This document shows positions 50,990 to 61,262 of a stretch of 64,000 nucleotides of DNA, piece by piece (position 1 is the first letter of the stretch; every line of letters starts with the position of its first letter). Location of the stretch: the NCBI GenBank assembly GCA_963669155.1, contig OZ022589.1:20944179-21008178 (forward strand). The letters run 5' to 3'. Made by a program: the position numbers and the translations under genes. This DNA is from Arbacia lixula (lineage: Eukaryota; Echinodermata; Echinoidea; Arbacioida; Arbaciidae). The notes beneath the pieces were generated by a model. It did no database searches. It was not told where the DNA came from and saw only the letters and a list, made by a program, of their open reading frames with translations.

Positions 50990-51175
50990 GAATTTGATGG
51001 CCCCTTTTAACATCAGCTTGACTTAACAGGGTGTCCCTTTTGCAGGTCAAAAAATAAAATTTTGTAAAAACCACGGAAAATGGAAGGAGATACTGTATTA
51101 GAACTTCCCTCTTAATAATAGTGAAATTATAATCAGAATATATTAAGGAGGTTTTGAGCAGGTCGTCCGAAACCT
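50990..51175 (-). repeat. Interspersed repeat family J, copy 1
   Basis: In reverse complement: GGACGACCTGCTCAAAACCT, AGAGGGAAGTTCTAATA, TTTTTACAAAATTTTA and CTGCAAAAGGGACACCCTG. The same series is found on the plus strand at 53764-53955. Confidence 0.7.
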
Positions 51176-51399
51176 ACAGCCTGGAGACTGCCGACCGCTG
51201 AGCGATATGTATATACTGCCCTACTCTGACAAAAGGAAGCAAGTGACAAATCACTCAAATCTGGGTTATCGGTATTCTTAGATTGTACCCAGCATTCCCT
51301 ACATACAAGTATGTAGGTAGGGTTGGGTGGGAGTGTGGGGTGTATTTGTGTGCGTTTGTGTATGCGTGTGTGCATCTGTGTGTCTGTGTATATGCATGG

Positions 51400-51485
<86 letters not shown>
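51400..51485 (+). repeat. (GT)n microsatellite
   Basis: About 43 GT units with a single GC interruption, preceded by 50 bp of degenerate GT. Confidence 0.97.
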
Positions 51486-51490
<5 letters not shown>

Positions 51491-51589
51491 GAAACCCACT
51501 TCGGGCATGCTGGGATAGTGGAAAACGGTTGTTTCGTTAAGCGCATGGTTTTCATGGTCGTTGATGATAGAACAAAGTACGCGAATGTT

Positions 51590-52440
51590 TGCACTTAAAC
51601 AACAAAAAAGTAAGTCCCCCCCCCCCCCCCCCCAGCAAAATAACATAACTTTTTACCGCAGATGTTTTGAGCAACATAGCTTGGCAGGACTGTACTTTCA
51701 ATTTTTGACTAACTTCCGTGTGAAAATCATCTGAATCAATGCATGAGTGAGCACACATCACAGACAAAATTGTCACTTTTCAAAGGTCACAAGGATATTT
51801 CTTAATGCCGTTTTAACAGCACATTTTGGCATTTCTTGTGCGATTTTTAAAGTGCATTCACTCAACTATGAAATGAAAACTACTTCTTATGTTCATGTAA
51901 CAGGTCATGTTACATCTTTGTCAAAATATCCAGAGTTTCATTTTTTCACAAAAATAAAGGGTTTTTAAAAGTTTCAAACTCAAGAGGGATGAATATTTTT
52001 AACCTGTGCTCACTCAACCAGAACAATGGGTTTAGTGTCGGGATAGGTGTTAGTGCGTCGGGAGATGGATGATAAACAATGGCAAGAAATAAATTATGCA
52101 CCAGAAATGGAATTCATTAAAAATTCAAATGACAGAATCCCAAAATTACCTTTGTGACTTTTGAAAAGTGACAATTTTTGCCTTTAAGTCATGTGTGCAT
52201 TTTTGCACAAATAATGCACACATATCCCATAGAGCAGTACTTCGTCAAGCACACAAAGGGTTAATGTGTGCTCACTCATGCATGACTCAGTGGATTGATG
52301 CGATTCTCAGTGGATTAATGCGAAATAAGTCAATAAGTGAAGGTACAATCCTGCCAAGTTATATTGCTCAAAACCTCTTCGACAAAAGTTTATTCTATTT
52401 TGCTTGGGGGGGGTTACTTTTTTTGTTGTGTTTATTTTAG
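51590..52440. mobile_element. Foldback element 3, about 850 bp, with homopolymer runs inside both arms
   Basis: The left arm (about 51592-51796) contains a C16 run, ACATAGCTTGGCAGGACTGTAC, GAGTGAGCACACAT and TTGTCACTTTTCAAAGGTCAC. The right arm (about 52146-52436) holds each of these inverted and in reverse order, ending with a G9 run at the matching position. The right arm is longer because it has a family G insertion at 52188-52266. The central 350 bp is non-coding. Confidence 0.85.
52188..52266 (-). mobile_element. Family G element, copy 8, nested in foldback element 3
   Basis: In reverse complement it begins TTAACCCTTTGTGTGCTTGA and contains CTGCTCTATGGGATATGTGTG. The corresponding place in the left arm lacks it, so it marks an insertion. 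Confidence 0.7.
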
Positions 52441-52593
52441 CAGCATGCACGGCTCATACTTCAGTTCGCAGATCGCTGCCTAGGTTGAAGGAACGTTGTT
52501 GGAGTGAAGTTTCGACTTTTCATGTCTGTATATCCAAAGACCAAACTGTAATGTTGCGGATGTTTGTTTTCTCAAAGTTGGTTACTTATTCAG

Positions 52594-52771
52594 ATCATTC
52601 GTGATTCTTGTCACGCTTTCTTCGACACTCGTGTGCCGTTGCTTTTCTGCAACGCTCGAATTAGCCAATATCAATGGTATGCGAGAAGACGACAATGTCG
52701 ACAATGACCAGGGCTTTCTTCACCGAAGTCGTGTGGTGGCCGAAGAAGATGATAAATACCAGCCAATTGAG
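52594..52771 (+). CDS. Orphan candidate exon, signal-like and acidic segment
   Basis: A possible acceptor (TTATTCAG, ending at 52593) precedes an open stretch of 59 codons that ends at a consensus donor, GAG|GTGAGT (donor GT at 52772). The translation starts hydrophobic (FVILVTLSSTLVCRCF), ends that stretch with a signal-peptidase-like SA, and continues with an acidic segment containing HRSR. This looks like the start of a secreted or membrane protein. There is no in-frame ATG between the previous in-frame stop (near 52505) and the hydrophobic stretch, so an upstream exon would have to supply it. The exon leaves in phase 0 and cannot join exon 2 of the downstream gene, which needs phase 1. 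I do not recognise a family; it may be a pseudo-exon. Confidence 0.35.
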
Positions 52772-52949
52772 GTGAGTTTAAAGCAGGGTGTAATTGGCAG
52801 AGGGTTAAAAGGGAATTTAGAGTCAAGGTGCATTAGCAAGAGTTGGTCCGATGGAAGCTTTTTTGTTATACTTGTTTTTCTTTTCAGAAAGTTCATATTT
52901 TGTCTTGTATGTTACAGATCATGGCCCCTTCGTAGTAGGGTCCGTGGTG

Positions 52950-53160
52950 CGCAGGGGCGGCGCCAGGGTATATTGATAGGGGGGCAGAAATTTTATGTAG
53001 AGATCATTAATGCGCGCGAAGCGCGAACCTGCGTGCGCTTAAGCGCTCGCATTTACGGGTGGGGTCCAGGGGCCCGCCTTAGGGCCCCTGGCGGGGGTCC
53101 AGGGGGGCGGCCAGGGGGCGGAGCCCTCGGAAGGTATTGCTTTTTAGGTAATCCTTTCCC
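52950..53160 (+). repeat. GC-rich interspersed repeat island
   Basis: GGGGCGGCGCCAGGG, GCGCGCGAAGCGCGAAC and runs of GGGGTCCAGGGG alternate over 200 bp in an otherwise A+T-rich region. The internal short repeats and the sharp base-composition edges suggest a mobile repeat rather than a CpG island. I recall similar GGGGCGGCGCCAGGG repeats in marine invertebrate genomes, but cannot verify the family. Confidence 0.6.
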
Positions 53161-53383
53161 TGAAATTGCAATATAAAAGTTCTCAAATTAATGCAGTTAT
53201 TTTACCCTTAATTACATAATAAAGCAATATAATAATCGACTTTCGAGGTCTGTTTGCATTTATTAAACAGTCAGTGCACGTTTACGTGATATTCTATAGT
53301 CTCTTCACTATTTGGGCTGTTAAATGCGGCTAGAACCTAGACTAGCCAGTCCTGCGCTCGGTCGTGCGCTGGTAGGGAATGAG
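53161..53383. other. Intergenic, nothing recognised
   Basis: Short stretch with no supported feature. Confidence 0.5.
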
Positions 53384-53413
53384 CACTGATCTCTAAACTA
53401 ACAGAGATCAGTG
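53384..53413. repeat. Perfect short hairpin, family F, copy 1
   Basis: CACTGATCTCT, an 8-nt loop, then AGAGATCAGTG: an 11-bp perfect stem. A nearly identical stem lies in intron 3 of the EGF-discoidin gene at 59046-59081. Confidence 0.75.
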
Positions 53414-53478
53414 GGGATGGGGTGCCTTCAATACCCTTCTTATGTCAGACGACAGATTACACAGTGAGATTAAATACA

Positions 53479-53625
53479 GCGTGTCCAATTTGCAAAAGTC
53501 ATGAAACTCGGCAGGAATCAACACTATACCCTAACCCTCTACATGTAAATATGAAGTCTCACAGTCGAAGACTGACGAACCTTTTCAGGAAAAGTGAAAA
53601 ACTATCGACTTTTATTTTTAAACGT
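53479..53625 (-). repeat. Interspersed repeat family H, copy 3
   Basis: Inverted CAAAAGTCATGAAACTCGGC, ATACCCTAAC, CTCACAGTCG and GTGAAAAACTATCG match copy 2 in order. Confidence 0.75.
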
Positions 53626-53763
53626 AGCGCACAATCGTGTCGTCCCAGCCGAATGCGCGATACACTGGGAATCGCGGGCATGCTCCCAATGAACGCATGC
53701 ACTGTGGTGCGGACCATAGCGCATAGCGCGCTCCTGTCTTTAGGCTATAAAAACCATAGGGTT

Positions 53764-53955
53764 TAGGACGACCCGCCCAAAACCTCCTCGAAATCTAGCG
53801 ATCGCTATAATTCTGCTTAAATTCCGTTTCTTATTCAATGATTGGGAGGGAAGTTCTTATAAAGTATTTTCTACCTCTGTCTGGGGTTTTTTTTTACAAA
53901 ATATCGTTGTTGGTTTTTTTTTACCTCCAAAAGGGACAACCTGTCTGTAAATAAG
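53764..53955 (+). repeat. Interspersed repeat family J, copy 2
   Basis: GGACGACCCGCCCAAAACCTC, GGGAGGGAAGTTCTTATAAAG, TTTTTTACAAAATATC and CCAAAAGGGACAACCTG parallel copy 1. Confidence 0.7.
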
Positions 53956-54900
53956 GCCTATTTCTTTGAATGGTTTTGTTTTGCTTTTTTATCGTAGCAG
54001 GGGAATAAAGGCGGTTATCACGCCTTTTCTGCAAATCCCTTGTCAGCAAAGTGATTTGCCCCACATTATTCCTATGATAATAATCATAAACCTTACAAGC
54101 TATTAATTATTAAAGCAATGCCAGGGATTAGTGGGGCCATACAGACGGGAAAGCAAAAGCGATTTTCCAACGCGAGAGGGCGTTTTTCGTGTTCATCGGG
54201 CTGGCGAAGTTGATTCTTGACCTAGACTCGATTCAATAGCAATTAATTGCGCCACGATAATGAATAAACTTGAAACTCAGACGATGTCGAGACTACGTAA
54301 CCTAAACGGCACAAACTGACGGACAGAACGATGTCGTATCAAAAATGTGTGAGGTGAACACGCTTCATCATTTGACGTCACGATGTCCTCTAAGTATAGA
54401 TCATATGGAATTAAATTGAGAAAATGCTAACTCTCTATGTGCCAAGGGCCAAAGTAAGACGAAAAATACGACTTTCCTTTTGCACTCTTCCGACTGTAGT
54501 TGTGTACTTGTGTACATGAGTATTAATCCTGTTTTATATACAAATAAGCGGAGAGTGGCCGCGAGGGGTTCATATTATCGTAAAAGGATTTGTGATCGTG
54601 GTGATGATGATGATGATGAGTCTTTATAAGCATGATAAGAACAACAGCTAGCCTGCTTTAGCGATCATGTCGAGAGGTTTATACTCGGAGAAGCACGAAT
54701 TTGACAGGAAGGCCGACTGATATTAAAGTCGCCATTCAGCTAAATCTTACATGGGCTTCACAGTGTCATCATTATCCAGGTCTCCACTTTATCCCAATAT
54801 AGCAATGCAAACAGAATGGGAAGAAAGGAGAAGAAGAGGTGAGGTGGGTGAAAGAAACCGAGAGGGAGAAAAAAGAGATAGAGAGATAAAAGGAGACTGT
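53956..54900. other. Intergenic; possible short terminal exon at 54145-54213
   Basis: A weak acceptor (CCATACAG) at 54144 opens a 22-codon phase-0 frame with a KR dibasic pair that stops at TGA 54211-54213. It would be phase-compatible with the orphan exon at 52594-52771. The pyrimidine tract is poor, so this is speculative. A (GAT)n run lies near 54603. Confidence 0.2.
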
Positions 54901-54942
54901 GTGTTTGTGTGTGTGCGTGTATGTGTGTGTGCGCGCGCGCGC

Positions 54943-54974
<32 letters not shown>

Positions 54975-55085
54975 GTATGTGCGTCTATGTCTATGTACGT
55001 GTGTGCGTGTGTCTGTGTATGTGGGCGTGTGTTTGTGGGTACGGTTTGTAGGCATGTGTGTGTTTGTGTTTGTGTTTGTGTGTCA
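54901..55085 (+). repeat. (GT)n / (GC)n microsatellite cluster
   Basis: GTGT with a GCGCGCGCGCG block at about 54931-54942 and GT variants to about 55085; potential Z-DNA-forming alternation. Confidence 0.95.
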
Positions 55086-55324
55086 CGGTATCAGGGTCAT
55101 TCAGCTCCCGGAAAACCGAACCACCTGAAGAAACTAAAGAGCGTCCACACATTGTTTGTAAAGTCATTTTTATGGACATCGTTTGATAAGTCTACCAGTG
55201 ATCGAGAACTCCTCTCAAGATCACGTATTCTCATTAATAAATTGATTGGTACTGCCGCACACCTTTTTTTTAAGTTCACGGGGATTATTATGGGTCGTTT
55301 CCAGCTCCCATGCAGTCCATATCA

Positions 55325-55610
55325 TTAAAGGGCATATACTGTACTGGGAAGACAAGAAAAGCCTTCAAAAGGTGATCATGAGCCATCTTCTTGCCATTGG
55401 TCTAAAATTCATGTATTGTCCATTTTAGAAACTTGCTGAAAGTTCTTTGCCCAAAAATGATCCACATTTTGAGTGATTAGTGATTGAATTACAAACCCTT
55501 GAAATGTTTGGCCGGAACAATTTGAGGATTTGTGATTTAATCACTAATTACTGCTCACGATCACCGTTTAAAGGCCTTTTTGTCTTATCAGTACAGTATA
55601 CTCCCTTTAA
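55325..55610. mobile_element. Family A MITE, copy 3, internally shortened
   Basis: TTAAAGGGCATATACTGTAC at the left, TCAGTACAGTATACTCCCTTTAA at the right. The right arm has lost the GAAAGTT...GCAAATAA segment found in copies 1 and 2, so the palindrome is asymmetric. Confidence 0.85.
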
Positions 55611-56061
55611 CAAGATAAATTTCCCATTATGGCATCGGGGGAAAGAACGTTTAATGTCAATTTATATTAAAAGCAAGTCGTGCATGTTGCGGCTAATTGA
55701 GCACAGTCCTAGACTGTCAGAAACTATTTTATGGTATAACCAAATTTGTATTGTTTCTCTTTTCCCGTAGTCGATGATTGAATAGATATTTTTTATTTTA
55801 TCTTTTATCTTTTTCTTCTTTTTATTTGGCATCATTTTTAGGAGGTGCTGTTTCATAAGTCTTCGTTTTAAAATAGTGTTTTTAATATGTTGACTTTGAT
55901 GATAACACGGCATTTTGTGGAAGGTGTCTGTCGCAAGTGGATGACATGGAACTGGAAACGGCGAACTGAAATGATAATGTCTTGAGTCATCATTGTCATC
56001 ATTGTAGCTTACCAAACTAAATATACCATAGAAAATATGTGCATGTTGCGCCTATACAACC
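55611..56061. other. 5' flank of the EGF-discoidin gene
   Basis: Presumably contains the promoter and 5' UTR. A TAAATATACC word near 56018 is a weak TATA candidate 44 bases before the ATG. No repeat of the tracked families is present. Confidence 0.4.
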
Positions 56062-56128
56062 ATGCTGAACTTTGGCATCTGCAAAACTTTGGGGACACAC
56101 ATCCTTCTCGTCATATTTGTCTTGAAAG
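56062..56128 (+). CDS. EGF-discoidin gene, exon 1 (start and signal peptide)
   Basis: ATG followed by LNFGICKTLGTHILLVIFVLK, a short polar start and a hydrophobic core typical of a secretory signal. It ends at AAAG|GTAAGC, a near-ideal donor, in phase 1. The ATG context has C at -1 and A at -3. Confidence 0.75.
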
Positions 56129-59100
56129 GTAAGCTTGAAATCGGGTATTTATTTCTTTATTTTTTTTCACGTTTTATTTAGTCAGGGTAGTCCTTTCAGT
56201 CCTGAGGACTGCTTTCCAAATGAGTCCTGTGATAAAAATTACGTAAACATAACAAAAAAGCAACATTCAACTACGATTAATACAAAAATATGCATGGAGA
56301 TATTTAAGGCAGTATTAATGGCCATATTAAATTGTTTCATGAATCACAAGTCACATGCATCGACCCTTTTATTCTATCTCTTTCTCTCTACGTTTCGTTG
56401 CTTCATCTCGCCATCGCTCCGTCCATGACTGGTCCATCTCATTGCGCTCTCTCGGAGAGAAACAGTTCCGTTGGCCGATGGGTGCGATAGGTCTCGATCC
56501 TCGAAAAAGCCGCAAAAAACGCGGGAAAAGAGAGGAAGCAAACCTCGCATTATTTGACTGATTCTCTTTCATAAACCAATATAATGAATTGGCAAAATCG
56601 CTGCAAATGTTGCGCTCTTTTTGCGGATAGGTGGTGTATATGAACGGACTATTTTCCTCCTTCTATCTATCTGCCTCTTACGTGGCTGGAGGCGACTGCC
56701 GGGGCGGGCCCCGTCACACTTGGGATGCGATAGTCTGCAAACGATCTCAGAGCCGAATTTTAACATTTCCTGTATTGTGTGTACATCTTTCCCCCGTAAC
56801 ATAAATGTTTGCGATCAATCGCAAAATGGCAATGGCTAATAAACATTATTGTTGCATGCGCTTTTTGTTCAAAATACTGACCAGCAACCAATCAGAATTT
56901 GTCTTTCAAATTTGCGAGTGATCGCAAACCTTTATGTTACGGGCCCTAGTGTCAGCTACAGGGACAGCGTAATGCCACATTGAAAGAAACAACATCGATA
57001 TCAATTCTATAATCACGATGACATAATGTAATGTTTATATATAAAATCAAATGTACATTATTTTGTTTCTAACTGTACGCATGTTAAAGACCCCGCAGAC
57101 ATCACGATCCAGTCAGTCGTACGACTCTGTGATTGGCTGACTCGCATGATCAGATTGGAGTTGGAGTTGTATAAGAAGGTCACATGTCCAATCATACGGC
57201 TGCAGAATCATGGCAAAATGGTGAAGTCTTACGGCATGGGAAATTTATACAAGCCAATATATCTTTTTTTTTCATGGTCTTTGGATGCTGTCAGGGTATG
57301 TTGCCGTTCACAACGCCTCCAGTGCAGACCCGTCAGTAGCCTGTCCTCCAGTCGCTCGGTATGGGAAGGAGATCCAGCAGCGTGAGGAGTATCATACCGA
57401 TCCTCACCGTGTTTACAGAAATCCTGGTCACAAGCCTACGCACATTATCAAGAGAGTTTGCAAAGACGGTGAATTGCACATGTATCTTATTAGTATCACT
57501 GTGATTAATCGTATTATTATGTTTTCAAAATGAATTTTATGCATACACCCAGTAGTAGTAAGGATAGCATGTCCCATCCTGTAAATGAATGAAAAACAAG
57601 TTTAACAGAAATGTTGGACCAAGAAGGATTTGATCTTGCAATTTACTGGTTTTGCGTAGCGACTTTTAATAACCGTCAGACTATGTTTAGTCTGCGGATT
57701 AAGCCACGATAACATGGAAACGTAATGGGTAACATTAGTTTCTGGGGAATTGCAATTTTTTACTTTATTTTTAATCAAACATTGATAGCCATTTCATGTG
57801 TGAGAGGTTGGCGACCTATATTATATGAAACAATGTCGACTGGAGACCAAAAAATAGAATCTAACATTTCGTGCGTAAAAGGCAAAAACTAAAATGGATG
57901 CGCGATAAAGTTGAGAATGCATTAAGGAGTAAACAAATACGAAAAAATAACGTCAGTTTATGGATAACTTCCGATTAAAAGAATTACACGACATAAGCAC
58001 AAGTGTCGAGCGAAATTTTCGATTTATTTTAAATTTCGTTCATTTCTCCTTGATTTTAGATGCAACAAATACAAATACATGTATAAAGGTACATACATGT
58101 GAATGAAATGAACGAAATACATAAAACTGGCTATTTATAATAAACCGAAGCTTGTCGGAATGAAAGCCCAGAATTCATCATTAAATACATCATGCGAAAT
58201 GAAGGGAAATCAAAGAGAGGGATTTTCATAATAAGCCTAAGCTTGAAGATATGAAAAAAAAATTTATACTAATTACATTGCATAGAGGATAAAGTGGGCG
58301 ATAGAAAGAGAGAAAGACAGAGGCGTACCACTCCAACTGTTTTATGTTATAAATATATTAACAAGAGATCGAATTTTGCAGGCGACAATATTGTACCATG
58401 TTATTGGGGATCAACACAATAATAGAAAAACCTGTATTATCTCTATTATATTGTATTATTGTATGTTTTATATTGAATAAACTACAATCACGAAGAGTAT
58501 CTAGTATAAATTTAAGTTTTAAAAAATGCCAATTAACGTATTTTCTTGCAATTTCCTGTATTCACCAATATCTTGCAAATAAAAAAAAATGGTCACGAAT
58601 GATAAGATTAAACGTAGGGTTTTGTCGTAATAGTGCGTTTTGTAATTGCAAGAAGTCCGAATAAAAATAACAAATTGAGGGAAATTCATTATGAATAGAA
58701 TAAACACCATCTAGACCAAAACATGAAATTCGAATTACGAATTTCGGATTCGAAAATTAGCTAATAGTGTAAGTAACTGCATCACCTATACAAACGATAT
58801 CAGCAATCATTATCCGTATGGTACAGATCCGGCGGCCCGGGTTGATTTCTGCGCCGGGACTGCCATGCGTTGCGGTGACACTGGTGGTATCTGTCATAAC
58901 ACGGAGGACTCTTTCCACTGCGTGTGTCCGTGCGATTTCTCCGGGCCAGCTTGTGAAACGGGTTAGTTTAAAGTAACCGTCGAGAACACAATCCGACTAG
59001 ATTGAAGGACTGTTTGAATCGCTGGACCAGATCATTGGATGTGTGCACTGATCTCTCCACTAGTTAGTAGAGAGATCAATGGATGTGTGCAACGTGACGT

Positions 59101-61178
59101 CACATTTTCTTACGACTGCAGAGTCATAGCAAAATTGTGTGGTGTGCTGTGGCATTTAAAATCAGACTTCTACGATGGGGCGTCCCAAACCGTTGTCATT
59201 AATGCAAAAGTCCACCCTGAAAAAAAAAAACATGAGTTGCTCGCCCATTCTGACGTGAACTAATTTTTTTAAAAATGCCCATGCTCTCAAAATAATAAAC
59301 ACTAATTTATTTGTGCATTTGATATATCTTTAGACGCATGTTTTTACACACATAACCTTATGAAGAAGGTTAATCTTTGCATCCAAAAACAGAAAAAGGG
59401 GGCAATTTATGGAATCATACAACATATATCATATAGGAGAGCAACTCGCACATGACGTCACGAAAATGAAAACAAATCATTAGTTTTTTATCCATTGAAG
59501 GATTTTTGCCAAAACCTTCGCTGCTATGTTGCTTTCACTTTTCTGCTGTTGATATAACTAATTGAACTAATTTACCCTTAAAGTTAACTGGCATATAACA
59601 GATAGAAATGGCCGCTCCTGATCGACGATCCTTCGTCCTGTTTTAAATGTGCGCGGGAGTTTCTGTTTCTGTTTCTTTTCGTGTCTAGTAATGGGAGCGT
59701 GCGTGAGTTGCGTATGTAAATAGTTCTGTTTAAAGATTTGGTATTTGTATCACTTACTCAATTTGTTGTTGTCAAAGGAAAATATATATCTTTGAATGTT
59801 TTCTTATATTCTCCCTGAAAGAGAAAACACAAAATGAATAGAATCCTAATCAACACGAATTTCAAAGAAATATTTGTTCTCTCCTTTCTCTCCCCTCTAC
59901 CCTCTCCCATCTCCTCTCTCCCCTCTCCTTTCCAGACCTATCTTATCCTATCCTCCCCTCTCCTCTCCTATCCTCTCCTCCCTTCTCAAATCCTCTACTA
60001 TCCTCTCCTCTTTCTCCTCTCTTCTCCTCTCCTCTCCTCTCCTCCCTTCTCTGATCCTCTCCTATTCTCTCCTTTCCTATCCTCTCCTCTCATCTCCTCT
60101 CCTCTCCTATCCTCTCCACTCATCTCCTCTCCTCTCCTATCCTCTCCTCTCCTATCCTCTCTTATCCTCTCCTCTCCTATCCTATCCTCTCCTATCCTCT
60201 CCTCTTCTCTTCTTTCCTCTCCTCTTCTCCTCTCTACTCTTCTCGCCTACCATATCCTCTCCTATCCTCTCCTCTCCTATCCTCTCCTCTCCCTCTCCTC
60301 TCCTCTCCTCTCCTATCCTCTCCTCTCCTATCCTCTCCTATCCTCTCCTCTCCTATCCTCTCCTATCCTCTCCTCTTCTCTTCTTTCCTCTCCTCTTCTC
60401 CTCTCTACTCTTCTCGCCTACCATATCCTCTCCTATCCTCCCCTCTCCCCTCCTCTCCTCTCCTCTCCTCTCCTCCCCCCTACTCTTCTCTCCCGCCTTC
60501 CTCGTCTTTCATCCTCCTCCTCCCTGATACAGCTCTGCAGTCGACTTTCCCCATAGATGTGGGGTTGGGCATGGCTGACGGGCGAATCACGGACAGTCAA
60601 ATCACAACGTTTTATAGTTGTAGTATTTTCGATTCCAGAAATAGCTGCATCGACGGAATTCGCTTGAACTCGCTAATACCAATTTACAATGTGTTCATGA
60701 GAACGAAAGGCGATAATTCACCTTTTTATCATGTGAACCTGAGGTGTCCTCACTTGATCACGGGTATCACGATACAAGAAGGGAGAGGCCCCGTTGCTCA
60801 CAATTGCTTATTCCACTTAAAGTATACGACTGACTCGGTAAAGTGGCATGACGTCATCGACGAGTGTACGAATACGACGAAGGTACATACCTTACGATTA
60901 AATAGTCATGCAAATGTTAAATAAGACTATTTACAGTATTGATAAAAAAATGACCTAGAGCTAAATTTTATTGCCTTGAAAAATTTTCTCAATGAAACAT
61001 TGATATATTTCCCTCTGTTTCTTTCTGATTATAAGCATACAAATTTGTATCATTTCCAATAATGAAACCAATCACGATCTCAATCCTACTTATTTCCAAA
61101 TTTCAATATACACTCACAGTTTTGCATCCTAAAAGAAGGTCAATAGTATTCCATTCGAAGAAGTTATGTTAAGGGATT

Positions 61179-61262
<84 letters not shown>

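Larger units (their letters stand above)
58962..60532 (+). other. Intron 3 of the EGF-discoidin gene
   Basis: About 1.57 kb and crowded with repeats: a family F hairpin, a family B copy, then a pyrimidine minisatellite-like tract that runs almost to the acceptor of exon 4. Confidence 0.7.

Noticed and set aside
120..51485. Tandem arrays as possible CRISPR
   Set aside because: The repeats are microsatellites or two-to-three-copy duplications without regular unique spacers; the DNA is eukaryotic.
52601..53176. 191-codon frame read as one protein from 52601
   Set aside because: Only the first part up to the donor at 52771 looks coding; the rest runs through intron-like sequence and the GC-rich repeat island. 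It also begins at GTG, which is not expected here.
59834..60556. 240-codon S/P/L-rich plus-strand frame
   Set aside because: Translation of the pyrimidine minisatellite of intron 3; two frames are open together and the frame does not match the discoidin exon.
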